From NCBI GenBank assembly GCA_000611775.1, contig KK106983.1, positions 4,965,818-5,029,817 on the forward strand: a stretch of 64,000 bases of DNA, read 5' to 3'. Below are positions 12,975-22,524 of the stretch, one piece after another. Below the pieces are notes generated by a model. It did not search any database, was not told the DNA's origin, and saw nothing but the letters and a program-made list of their open reading frames with translations. A program made the translations under genes and the position numbers. This DNA comes from Umbilicaria muhlenbergii (Eukaryota > Ascomycota > Lecanoromycetes > Umbilicariales > Umbilicariaceae). Each line of letters starts with the position of its first letter. Positions within the stretch are counted from its first letter, which is position 1.

Positions 12975-13583
12975 TCACTCAACTCTTTGCTTCCTTTTCA
13001 TCTCTTCCTTCTTGCTCTTCTCCTGCTTCCTCCTTTCCTGCTTCCTCTTCTTGCGATCCTCCTTGTCTCCCGTGCTCTTCGACTCTATCACATTTGGCAC
13101 TTCCCCTTCCACGACATTAGGCATCCTTTTACCAATCTCTCCCTGTGTAACCTCTTGCTCCCGTTCAAACTCGCTCTTATCCTGCCATCCTTCCTCCACG
13201 TTCGCCATGTCCACGTCTACATCTCGCCCGTCAACATCAGGCCCCTTGACTAAATCAGTCCTCTCTGTCGTTGGCATCCCATCCTTTCCAACTTGTAACT
13301 TCGGTAGCCCTTCTCCACTAAATTTTGAGAATGATAAATCCGCGCCGAGATGTTCACCACGCAGACCAGCTTCTACACGCTTTAGGTTGTGCAACACCAG
13401 TCCAGTATTGGAGCCTGAGTTCGCAGAGATGGGACCGCTCTCTGTAAGTAGAGCGTTCGGGTGAAGAGAGGCATCTGTATTCGTTGCTATCAGATATGTC
13501 GAGAGGAGGTCGAGGGCTTGAGATGCAGGGATGGGGTGGGAGGAGTGGAGGCGGTGCGGTGGGTAGGATAGATAGGACGCCAT
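12975..13583 (-). CDS. small lysine-rich ascomycete protein, possible RNA polymerase I A14-like
   Basis: This single-exon frame encodes 202 residues from ATG 13583, which opens MASYLSYPPHRLHSSHP. The frame runs on upstream, but that part looks non-coding. The N-terminal half (about residues 1-110) contains TNTDASLHPNALLTESGP and NTGLVLHNLKRVEAGLRGEH. The C-terminal 90 residues are highly charged, ending in a Lys/Arg/Glu run expected to be disordered or helical. The LKRVEAGLRG stretch recalls the LKRI segment of yeast Pol I subunit A14, so an Rpa14-like role is a tentative guess. It converges with STE24 and diverges from bL34m across a 217-bp shared promoter. Confidence 0.65.
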   Translation of the reverse strand: MASYLSYPPHRLHSSHPIPASQALDLLSTYLIATNTDASLHPNALLTESGPISANSGSNTGLVLHNLKRVEAGLRGEHLGADLSFSKFSGEGLPKLQVGKDGMPTTERTDLVKGPDVDGRDVDVDMANVEEGWQDKSEFEREQEVTQGEIGKRMPNVVEGEVPNVIESKSTGDKEDRKKRKQERRKQEKSKKEEMKRKQRVE

Positions 13584-13800
13584 GACGTAAGTGGAGTTGT
13601 GTGTTTCGCAATGAACAGGACAGTAACAGTGCAAGTATTTCGACGAATGATTGTGTAACACTTTAGCGCGTGAGGGTGAACTTCGGAGAAAATGTCGGAG
13701 GAAGTTTGTGCCGTGCGGCTCAGAAGCTTGTTCCATTAGCGCCTTGCTCCAATCGCAGCTGTCGACAATCGACATCTTGTTCCGATCCATCATCACCAAA

Positions 13801-14270
13801 ATGTTTTGTCTACGGTCTATGAGGGCCTTGTGCCAGGGTGCGTCCCCTAAGACATCACAAATACCCGCTAGATGTGCAATTACAGCACAGGAAAGGTACG
13901 TGGTTCATTCTCATCAATCCATCCAGTATCGCGCTGACATTATGTTTTCAGAACTCTCACTACACGCATTCTCACACGCCCATCTCTCTTCCCGTCTCGA
14001 GTCTCACTGCAGCCGTCCACCATGATACCGTCTTCTTTAGAGTCGGCGCAGACTGCAACTACCCCAAACCCCCTCGACCTCCTTCCCAAGATCTCTACGC
14101 ATCCATCCCTAGCAGGCATACAAGTCCGCAACGGACCGCGAAACACGTTCAATCCAAGCCACAGAGTGAGGAAGCGGAGACACGGGTTCTTGTCAAGGCT
14201 GAGGACTAGAAAGGGGAGGAATATTTTAAAGAGAAGAAGGCAGAAGGGCAGAAGTACGCTGAGTCATTGA
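13801..14270 (+). CDS. MRPL34: mitochondrial large-subunit ribosomal protein bL34m
   Basis: It is the mitochondrial homologue of bacterial ribosomal protein L34 (137 residues). Exons are 13801..13895 and 13952..14270 with a 56-bp intron; AG plus A across the junction restores an Arg codon. The C-terminal ~45 residues are unmistakable bL34: [20 protein letters not shown] followed by a basic stretch ending KGRSTLSH. The N-terminus [16 protein letters not shown] is rich in Arg/Ser and lacks acidic residues, as expected of a mitochondrial presequence. The coding frame changes across the intron, so an unspliced reading would miss the presequence. Confidence 0.93.
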
Positions 14271-14862
14271 TGGAATATGTTGGTGCGAGGACTGGTACTA
14301 TGCGTTATATTCCTTCCGGATGTTCGGTTCTTCAGCCTACATGGGACGTTGCTGGGAATCTTGCAATCCCAGAACAGTGGAAGGGCATGGTGGTTAAACA
14401 AGGACTTATCAGCTATGTACGTTCTAGCTGCACGAATGGGCAACATCATCGCTCTTTATGTAGATATTATGGTCATATTCGTGAAATATCCATTGAACTT
14501 CTCAGGGAACTTCGGCGAAAATACGGCAACTGTCAGATACGATTTACGCAGCACTGCAGGGTTGGCATTACGTTCATCTGTGATCATCTATCCTCCGAAG
14601 CGCTTCACATATGCACAACTCTCGAAGAGAAGGTTAGTATACATTGATCTTAACCATGAGTGCCTCGTTCCATGAAATATTTGGATGTACCAGCCTGTGG
14701 TATCGAAATCGTCGTGTCCTTGTAGTCCCTCAGTCGTGGTTGTGTTCCTGACATAAAGTACACAATGCCAGGCTAGGGGGCGTAAACGAACGAATTAACC
14801 GGAGGCTGTTGCCTTTACCCGACCGTCTTTCCCCAGGTCGGACGTTAAGAACCCCTACAACC
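14271..14862. other. intergenic region upstream of ERG12
   Basis: This stretch lies between bL34m and ERG12. Two overlapping plus-strand frames of about 130 codons occur at 14267-14675, but neither resembles a known family or continues by splicing, so I regard them as chance. It should carry the ERG12 promoter and leader. Confidence 0.5.
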
Positions 14863-14874
14863 ATGTTTATGTGA
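14863..14874 (+). promoter_or_regulatory. minimal uORF in ERG12 leader
   Basis: The leader contains ATG TTT ATG TGA at 14863-14874, a three-codon uORF with a nested ATG-TGA start-stop. Its stop lies five bases before the ERG12 ATG at 14880. If the transcript starts upstream, ribosomes would have to leak past two ATGs or reinitiate at very short distance. The effect is inferred. Confidence 0.5.
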
Positions 14875-14879
14875 TAACA

Positions 14880-16451
14880 ATGTCTAATACAGAAGCTAAG
14901 AGGAGGTCGAGCGGTGCGACGAGGCTTACTGTGGAAAATGGGGAGATCAAAGACAAGTCATTGTCAACGTCAAGCAACACGAAAGGGGCTCCAAATGGCA
15001 CTGTTGAGGAAGGGCCAAATGGTTCACAATATGATGGAAAAGCTCCAAAAGGAGACCTTCTTGGACAGGTCAAAAATCCAAGGTCCCACATGGACAGAAA
15101 ACCCTCATCACCGATGATGCCGGCTTTCATGACTTCAGCACCAGGGAAAGTCATCGTCTATGGAGAACATGCCGTCGTGCACGGAAAGGCAGCAATGGCC
15201 GCAGCTATCTCGCTACGGTCTTACCTGCTGGTCACAGCTCTGTCCAAAACTCGCCGAACCATTACTCTTAGATTCCCAGACATCTCGCTGGATTATACTT
15301 GGGAGATTGATGCTTTACCATGGTCGACCTTTTCAGATCCAGCGAAGAAAAAGTACTATTACGATCTTGTCACGACTTTGGATCCAGGTCTAGTGGACGC
15401 GATGCAGCCACACATATCGGACGTATCCCCACATGCAACCCCAGAAATACGAAAGATTCATCAAGCTGCGGCGTCATCCTTTCTCTACCTCTTCCTCTCG
15501 CTCGGTTCACAAACATTTCCAGGCTGCATATATACCCTACGCTCGACATTACCCATAGGGGCTGGCCTGGGAAGCAGTGCGAGCATCTGCGTCTGCCTCA
15601 GCGCGGCTCTCCTCCTTCAGATTCGTACATTGGCAGGACCACATCCGGATCAGCCTCGGGAAGAAGCAGAGCTACAGATCGAACGAATAAACCGATGGGC
15701 GTTTGTGGGCGAGATGTGCATACATGGCAATCCTAGTGGAGTGGACAATACCGTGTCAACGGGTGGCAAGGCAGTGATTTTCAAGCGCGAGGATTACAAG
15801 AAGCCGCCAGTTGTCACACCGCTGCGGAACTTCCCTGAGCTGCCGCTCCTTCTCGTTAACACACGCCAATCAAGGTCAACTGCAATCGAAGTCGCCAAAG
15901 TTGGTGCTCTCAAGAAGGCGCAGCCGGAGATAGCCGATGCGATCCTAGATTCAATTAATAAGGTCACAGAATCAGCCCACAGAGTCATATCCCATCCAAG
16001 CTTCGGTGAAGATGGTCACAATTCCGCTGAAACATTTGGTGAATTGATCAAGATCAACCATGGCTTGCTCGTCTCACTCGGTGTATCACACCCTAGACTT
16101 GAGCGTATCCGGGAATTGGTGGATTCTATAGGCGCTGGCTGGACCAAGCTCACTGGTGCCGGTGCCGGTGGGTGTGCGATTACACTGCTCAAACCAGATG
16201 TTGAACCTCAAGTCCTGAAGGAATTGGAAGAGAGGCTCGTTGCAGAGGGTTTCGAGAGATTCGAAGTTACCCTAGGTGGAGATGGTGTTGGAGTCCTTTG
16301 GCCAGCTGTACTCAGAAACGGTAGCGAAGAACAAGGTGGCGAGGAAATCGATCAGGAGAAGTTCTTGAATGCTGATGGGAGAGACGGCGTGGAAAGACTC
16401 GTAGGAGTGGGAGTGCATGAAAAGAGAGAAGGCTGGAAGTTCTGGCGGTGA
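14880..16451 (+). CDS. ERG12: mevalonate kinase
   Basis: It phosphorylates mevalonate with ATP in the isoprenoid/ergosterol pathway (cytosolic GHMP kinase). The gene is a single exon of 523 residues. GHMP motifs are visible in order: SAPGKVIVYGEHAVVHGKAA near residues 86-105, the ATP-binding PIGAGLGSSAS near 230, and TGAGAGGCAITLL near 424. A Ser/Asn/Lys-rich extension of about 83 residues precedes the kinase core, longer than in yeast, where the core begins almost at the first residue. ATG 14880 is the first ATG in this frame; upstream codons are GTG ATA ACA. A tiny uORF ends just before it. STE24 lies 2 kb before it and RAM2 2 kb after. Confidence 0.95.
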   Translation: MSNTEAKRRSSGATRLTVENGEIKDKSLSTSSNTKGAPNGTVEEGPNGSQYDGKAPKGDLLGQVKNPRSHMDRKPSSPMMPAFMTSAPGKVIVYGEHAVVHGKAAMAAAISLRSYLLVTALSKTRRTITLRFPDISLDYTWEIDALPWSTFSDPAKKKYYYDLVTTLDPGLVDAMQPHISDVSPHATPEIRKIHQAAASSFLYLFLSLGSQTFPGCIYTLRSTLPIGAGLGSSASICVCLSAALLLQIRTLAGPHPDQPREEAELQIERINRWAFVGEMCIHGNPSGVDNTVSTGGKAVIFKREDYKKPPVVTPLRNFPELPLLLVNTRQSRSTAIEVAKVGALKKAQPEIADAILDSINKVTESAHRVISHPSFGEDGHNSAETFGELIKINHGLLVSLGVSHPRLERIRELVDSIGAGWTKLTGAGAGGCAITLLKPDVEPQVLKELEERLVAEGFERFEVTLGGDGVGVLWPAVLRNGSEEQGGEEIDQEKFLNADGRDGVERLVGVGVHEKREGWKFWR

Positions 16452-16725
16452 AAAGTCTCAACTATTCCAAACCCACTGGTCCACTTCGAAAATCTAAAAG
16501 GGGCTGACGAGTATTATTTCGACACTTATGCACGCTTGTGTAATGTTGCTCCTTTTGGCTCGATGTTACTGTCCGGCACATTATTCTGCACCTAGATGGA
16601 TTTTCACCAAACGGGCGCGAGCGCATCGAGAACGGAAGGCTAGAAAAGAGCTAGTGGGTGACTCAGTCCTCTTGGTCTTCGGATGGGGCAACCAGCTTTG
16701 TACCTATACGCATACAGTCCGATTA

Positions 16726-17700
16726 TCATGATTGGCTTTTCTTGCCATAGTCTTCTACATAAGCTTGCAAGGTCTCCTCGAGTGTTCCGTCATCCTCGAG
16801 ACCCAGCAACTTCGCTCTCGAGGTATCGAATCTCGTTGACCAAGTCTCCACAATTTTCTCGATAGCTTCATCTCTTTTTACAACCACCAACCTCAAGGCC
16901 TCCTCGCCACCAACTTTCTTCAGGGCTTCTAGCATTTGAGAAATAGAGACTGTCAGTCCTGGAAGATTTACAATGCGTGTCCTTGCTGGGAACTTTTCCT
17001 TCGGTATATCTCTTGCCAGCACCAGATTCTTCACGACAGTCCTCGGCGAACAGATCCACATCTCTAATCGCTTGGACACCGGTAACACGCTCTTCTCTCC
17101 TTTCAGTGGCTCCCGAAAAATCCCCGAGGCGAAGCTCGACGCTGCGCCGGAGGGAGCCCCAGGCCTGACCACCACCGTAGGTAGCCGCAGTATTCGACCA
17201 TCTAGGAGTCCTCGCCGCGAGTAGTCATTGAGAAGTGTCTCACAGATCAGCTTCTGCGCCCCGTACGAGGACCCCGGTAAGGGCGTCGTCTTTTCCGTCA
17301 CGACCTTATCGTCACCCTCTGGCGGCCCATATACAGCGATAGACGAAGGGTAAATAACTTTCACGCCTGGATTTACGCGACGCAGGATGTCAAGGATTTG
17401 GCGCATGGAGTCAATGTTGACTTTCAAGCCAAGCTCAAGGTTTGCTTCAGCAGCCCCGGACATCAAGCCATGAAGAAGGTAGACGACGGTTAGGTTGCGA
17501 GTGAATAGGGACTCGCATGTTTCGACGGACGTAAGGTCGGCTTTGACGCATCTGACATTGTGTGAGATGGACGATGATGGAAGAGGGGGTTCGAAGACAT
17601 CCGTCAGGGTTAGGTCTGAGACTAGGGGGTCGCGGAAGAGAGCGGAGGCTAGAGCTTGGCCGATGAAGCCGCCAGCGCCGGTGACGAGGATCTTCATCAT
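16726..17700 (-). CDS. NAD-dependent epimerase/dehydratase, D-erythronate dehydrogenase-like
   Basis: It is a single-exon 324-residue short-chain (extended SDR) enzyme. The N-terminus MKILVTGAGGFIGQALASAL is the Rossmann dinucleotide-binding glycine motif. The acidic end of beta-2 (TLTDVF) suggests NAD rather than NADP. The catalytic YxxxK appears as SSYGAQK near residue 146, with the Ser in IYPSSIAVYG. The later MWICSPRTVVKNLVLA resembles the DenD/sugar-acid dehydrogenase branch, where the substrate is D-erythronate in bacteria. The fungal substrate is unknown, so the specific reaction is inference. Two consecutive Met codons open the frame (17700 and 17697). No intron is needed. Confidence 0.85.
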   Translation of the reverse strand: MMKILVTGAGGFIGQALASALFRDPLVSDLTLTDVFEPPLPSSSISHNVRCVKADLTSVETCESLFTRNLTVVYLLHGLMSGAAEANLELGLKVNIDSMRQILDILRRVNPGVKVIYPSSIAVYGPPEGDDKVVTEKTTPLPGSSYGAQKLICETLLNDYSRRGLLDGRILRLPTVVVRPGAPSGAASSFASGIFREPLKGEKSVLPVSKRLEMWICSPRTVVKNLVLARDIPKEKFPARTRIVNLPGLTVSISQMLEALKKVGGEEALRLVVVKRDEAIEKIVETWSTRFDTSRAKLLGLEDDGTLEETLQAYVEDYGKKSQS

Positions 17701-18315
17701 AACAAGACGAAGCCGTCTTGCCCGTCAATGTAGTCACGAAACTGTGTCCCTTTTACAGGAATATGTACTTCGGTAGTAAGGGTTTGGCGAACCTCATCGA
17801 AAGTCACCACTGAAATCATGTGTATTCAACGCCTCGAGCAAACTGAAGTGATCACAATCTGTAGTGGTATATGTGTTACGAATGAGAGACATGAGAAAGC
17901 AAGAGCGCAGAGGCATACGTCGGATGAGGGCCAATAGAGGTCATGTTTATCCCCGCGGGGCAAGCAGGGCAAGCGGAGCGCTTTCCGCCCCCACTCGTCA
18001 TGTCGGTCTAACCACTCCCGAGCGGAATGGCAAGAAAGGTGAGGATCGAGTGTACACGCGGTTTTTGAGTTGACCAAGCTCATGATCCGATCAACTTGGT
18101 GTTTGTAGCACCACGCTTGCATTCCATTGCACCTTCTACTCGGTTGGGCACTATTGGAGCCCCCCAGCCCTTGCTATTGTTCTCCTAAACCTTTGACTCG
18201 CCAAACTAAGCTATCCAAGAACCCTACTCCAAACACCTAGAATATCAGGTAGTCGCCATCAAAGATTTGATAGTAGGACTCAGCTTCTTCTTCAGCAGAC
18301 ATCTGCCGGCTTGTC
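17701..18315. promoter_or_regulatory. divergent promoter region, SDR gene and RAM2
   Basis: This 615-bp gap lies between two divergent start codons. I see only short chance frames and no repeat. Both promoters should lie here. Confidence 0.45.
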
Positions 18316-19415
18316 ATGGCCAAGTATGCCGATGATCCAGAATGGCAGGACATTGTTCCCATACCACAAGACGAGGGCGGCCCTAATCCTCTGGCCGCAA
18401 TCGCGTACACAGAAGAGTACAGCGAGGCTATGTCATACCTAAGGGCTGTTATGGCAAAAAACGAGATGTCAGATAGGGCCTTGGAACTTACGGAAGACAT
18501 CATCGGCATGAACCCTGCACATTACACAGTTTGGTGAGAATTTTAAGGGGAAATATATGGGGATGTAGCGAGAACCTATGCTGATGAGGGATAATGCAGG
18601 CTCTACAGAGCAAGAGCTATCTTTTCGATGCCCAAAGATCTCAATGAAGAGCTCAAATGGCTCGACTCGTTGAGCTCGGCTGGCTCTATGAAATACCTGA
18701 AGAACTTTCAAATCTGGTTTGTCCTCTTGGTCATCCCAGATGATCCTCACCGTTATAGTAGTTATATCCCTCAACTTATTAACACCTACCCAGGCACCAC
18801 CGGAAAACTATCATGGCCCGCCTCCCCACCCTTCCCCAAACAGAAATTCCCTTCCTCGCCCGCACGCTTTCCAAAGACGCCAAAAACTACCACGTCTGGT
18901 CCTACCGGCAATGGCTCGTGCGGCACTTCTCCCTCTGGGACACCGAACTCCCTTATGTAGAATCTCTCCTTCGATCCGACATCCGCAACAACAGCGCTTG
19001 GAATCACAGGTGGTACGTCGTCTTCGGCCGACCAAGTCCAGACGGTGGGGCAGGAGAGGAACAGGAAGTCAGCGCCGAAGTGGTAGATCGGGAGATTGAA
19101 TACGCGAAAGTGGCGATCTGGCAAGCGCCGCAGAACCAAAGCCCGTGGAACTATTTGAGGGGCGTGTTGAAGAAGAGTGGGAGGGAGTCGAGCCAATTGA
19201 AGGAATTCGCGAGCGAATTTGCGGATTTGAGAAGGGAGGATGAGGTCAGGAGTAGCCATGCGTTGGACTTTTTGGCGGATGCGTTTGCGGCGGAGAGAGA
19301 TGAGGAGAGGGCGGGGAAGGCGTTGGAGTTGCTGGCGAAGAGGTATGACCCTATTCGGAAGAATTATTGGAACTATAGGCGGGGGTTATTGGGGTTGGGG
19401 AGAGTGGAGGCTTGA
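18316..19415 (+). CDS. RAM2: protein farnesyltransferase / geranylgeranyltransferase-I alpha subunit
   Basis: This is the shared alpha subunit of the cytosolic enzymes that attach farnesyl or geranylgeranyl to CAAX cysteines. Exons 18316..18533, 18600..18716 and 18794..19415 give 318 residues. PFTA repeats are clear: MNPAHYTVWLYRARAIF across the first junction, LKNFQIWHHRKTIMAR across the second, then AKNYHVWSYRQWLVRHF, NNSAWNHRWYVVF and NQSPWNYLRGVL. The conserved Trp-x-x-x-Arg pattern in each repeat is intact. Both introns split a TGG codon in phase 2, a mark of the repeat architecture. The short N-terminus MAKYADDPEWQDIVPIPQDEG fits ascomycete homologues. It functionally links to ERG12 and STE24 nearby. 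Confidence 0.95.
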
Positions 19416-19576
19416 ACGGAAGGGCAAAGATGGGAGGACTTTCCTGCGCTACTATTTTATACCCAGGGTTAGGAAGTACCGGAGTGTGGAGTTGAAAATC
19501 TATGGTTTCTATGCTATTCTGGAAAAGCCAAAGCAAATAACTGTCCTTTATATGCAAACGTCAAAATTCAGCAGAG

Positions 19577-20839
19577 CTACTTCGCATCCGCATGAGCATC
19601 CGGCGCAGTCATGGTACTCGGCACAGTCTCCTCATTCGTAGTCATCTTCTCAACATAGCCATACTCCTTCCTGTACCCCGCCAGCATCTCCACCGACGTA
19701 TTAGAGCCCCCACAAACAACAACCACAACCTTACTCTCCGGCCTCAGATCCGGCACCAACTCCTTCAACCGCCCATCATAACAAACCGCGACACTAACCC
19801 CACACGCCGGTTCCACAAGTATCCTCTCATCGTCCGCCAACCGCCAACACCCCATCGCGGCCTCCGCATCCTCCAACACCACACTCTTCACATTCGCCCT
19901 CCGCCCGTACTCAAACGTCCTATCCGCCACCCGCCTCGCCCCGAGTCCTGTCGCAATACTCGTAATCCCCTCCAACGTCACCAATTCCCCTTTCTCAAGA
20001 CTCTTCGCCAACGAATCCGCCCCCTTCGTCTCCATAGCCAACACCTTCACCCCCTCCCACCCTCTTTTTTCCAACCCAAGCATAACCCCGCAGAACAAGC
20101 CCCCACCACCCACAGCACAAACAACCGCATCTGGCTTTCCTTCACCCACCCCTTCCCCATCAACGGGCAATTGCGCCCCGATCTCCCCCACAATCCCACT
20201 CACCCCCTCCCAAATATCGCCATGATCAAACGGCGGCACATACACCCCCCTCCCCTTTCCCTCCTCATTCCCATTCCCATCCCTCTTCGCCAACACCTCC
20301 GCCCTCAAAAACGCATCCGCTTCCGCCCACGTCTCCCCCCTTTGTATCACCTCCGTCGCCCCCGCCGCCCGCAGTTTCGCCACCATAAACGGTTTCGTCG
20401 ACAGCGGGACCACGACCGTGGCGGGGAGGGAGAGAGACCGTGCGGCGGTGACGCAGGCGAGGCCGGCGTTGCCGCCGGAGGAGGAGTAGAAGTGCAGGTT
20501 GGGGCGGGTGGGGGCGGGGGTACGGAGGACGGATTGGAGGACCAGGTTGCCGATGCCGCTGTGGGAGGGCCGGGGGGGTTAGTTGAGGGTTGGAGAAGGG
20601 AAAGGAAGGGTGGGGGGGAGGGGAGGGGAGGGGGGTTACCGGGATTTGAAGGAGCCGGCTGGTTGGAGGTTTTCGAGTTTGAGGAAGATTCGGCTGGTGG
20701 GAGGGGTTAGTGGGGGGGCGGAGGGTGGGAAAGGGAAGGGGAGGGGGAAGGGGAGTTACCAGCCGGCGGCTTTAGAGAGCGCGGAGGATTCGATTAGGGG
20801 GGTTTCTATCGAGGGTTTTTGGAGGGGGGCGGGCGCCAT
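19577..20839 (-). CDS. CHA1: catabolic L-serine/threonine dehydratase
   Basis: It is a PLP enzyme that deaminates serine and threonine to pyruvate and 2-oxobutyrate. Exons on the minus strand are 20839..20760, 20693..20640 and 20558..19577, giving 371 residues. The PLP lysine is in LKLENLQPAGSFKSRG, which is assembled only by splicing exons 2 and 3. SSSGGNAGLA and the phosphate-binding VGGGGLFCG follow, then CGGSNTSVEML near the C-terminus. The N-terminal block is METPLIES-like (IETPLIESSALSKAAG). The small exon 2 (54 nt) lies among very pyrimidine-rich introns. ATG 20839 opens MAPAPLQKP; a longer frame upstream shows no conservation. The Cha1 assignment follows the fungal serine/threonine dehydratase branch. 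Confidence 0.92.
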
Positions 20840-22524
20840 GGTGGGGGATTGGTTGATTGCTGGGGTGGGAAGGGGTTGGGAAAGGGTTGGAATGTGGATG
20901 GGTGTGGGAGAAGGGATTAGGTTGGGTTGTATGGAGGCATGGCTATAGTAGACCCAGAGAGGGGAATACTCGTAGCTGGACGCTGACTCACAGCTCGTGT
21001 ACCTTACTCTACCACAGTGTGGGGGAAGAAAATAGAGTTGCATGTACGTCAGGGAGCTGCTCGGGTACCGGGTAAATGCGTTAGTACCTACCGTATTTGG
21101 GCTAGCCCCTTATCCCAACGTCGTGCCGTGATGATGACCTCTTACACGAGGGACATGCTCTTCGAATAATTAGAGCAGACCTCTTTCGCTGAGAAATTGT
21201 CATTTTCCCACTTAGTATTGCTGCTTGTTGAGTTCTATGTCTTTTTGGGGTTCTGTGACTGTTATTTTGCGTCTTTCCTTTGCCTGTATACGGGCTAGGG
21301 CAAGCCTGTCGCGAAAGCAGGCATAAGATGTTCTTGATACAGTTGACCCTTGCGAGTTGTGTGGAGTTATCATCCGCTGCGCCTGGTAGTCTTGTGATCG
21401 TTTACAATTGAAGACCTCGTGGTGCTGTTGCTTGGAATGGGCCCTGCCACACCTTACGCAACGTATCTTCCATAACGTTGAGTATCCGTCGATGTGCTTT
21501 CCTTTGGCACACAAGGATGTAGTCGCAAGAGGTAACAGAGTGATAATCTTCATTTGCAATCTTTGCATTGCTAAATTCGGAACGTTGTCGTGGAAGCGCT
21601 CCTCACTGCGATGCGTGAATAGGGGCGCATATGGATGGACGGCGGCGTTGCATCCCCCGGGATTGCAAGCCATTCGATCACTATTACTATATAGTTGGGT
21701 GGTGTTGTTGCTCCCTCCTCACTACGACGTTCGACAATCCTGGGGAAGCGTTCCCGATTCGGTAAGGTGAGATATATTTTCTAAGTTTGCTCCTTTATAT
21801 ATTTCTAATAGTGAGTGACTTTTAGTGAAGTGGAGTAGCTCAGACTTAGTACTGTGAATGGTGGAACCATTGATCAAGAACCGTCTGCGTTACATCTGAT
21901 GAGATAAAACGGTGGAGCCGTTTTTCGTAAGACAGTCGAGGATAGCTCCTATGCCCTGCGCTGGGATACCTACCCGGCTTGTCCGAGCTTTTTTCTGTTT
22001 GAAGCTGAGGTTCGAATCCCGGCGTTGTGGTATCATTTTGTATTTTTGCGTCCGGAGGTTGCGAAAAGGCCTCTCCTAGCGATCAGCGATACGCCTAAAT
22101 AAGTTTGCACAGCACCTAGGCTCATTTTCTGGAGTAAACGCTTCCAGATTAACCCCTTCAGCTTGGAGCATTTTTCTTTTCTTCTCATTACACGCGGGAG
22201 AGCAGATCATTTGTCCGCGCATTTACCGCCCTCCATGGCGCAAATGCATGGCTCTTACTACTCTCGAGCTATGAAGCATTGCCTCTCAACGCCGTAGGAG
22301 ATTCATCTTTACTGACGCTCAATCGGTCACATTTACGTCTACGAATCCTTTAGGCGAGACAGAAGTATATCCATTGCGAATATTTCTATACTATCATGGA
22401 TTTGTTCTGAGGCCGGATTGAAAAGATTACACTCATACTGCTATAGCTGAGAAGATATCACCCACCATTTCATTTGCTATTATTCTCGTGTTCGTAGGTG
22501 AATATCCTTATTGTGACTCTACAT
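20840..22524. other. 1.7-kb gene-poor region
   Basis: The stretch separates the dehydratase promoter side from the MetRS 3' end. It holds a 153-codon minus-strand frame at 21212-21673 with no recognisable domain, which I do not call as a gene. It also holds the hairpin-rich segment at 21836-22019, described separately. Composition is more AT-rich than the neighbours. I saw no transposase or terminal repeats. Confidence 0.5.
21836..22040 (+). ncRNA. possible Pol III-type structured RNA or tRNA relic
   Basis: An A-box-like TAGCTCAGACTTAG (21836-21849) is followed 160 bp later by an exact B-box GGTTCGAATCC (22009-22019). Between them are two compact hairpins: AATGGT/ACCATT with loop GGA (21857-21871) and AAAACGG/CCGTTTT with loop TGGAG (21906-21924). 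A TATA-like stretch lies about 40 bp upstream. No cloverleaf can be folded, since the acceptor and D stems do not pair, and internal T runs would stop Pol III. This is a weak candidate only. Confidence 0.2.

Noticed and set aside
14267-14675. Overlapping 126- and 132-codon plus-strand frames before ERG12
   Set aside because: Two frames equally open, no conservation features, and they begin inside the bL34m stop region.
19592-20710. 372-codon plus-strand frame opposite the serine dehydratase
   Set aside because: Composition is His/Pro/Arg shadow of the C-rich antisense exon; the minus strand encodes clear PLP motifs.
21212-21673. 153-codon minus-strand frame in the gene-poor region
   Set aside because: No recognisable domain, overlaps an equally open plus-strand frame, and the cysteines do not match a CCHC knuckle.
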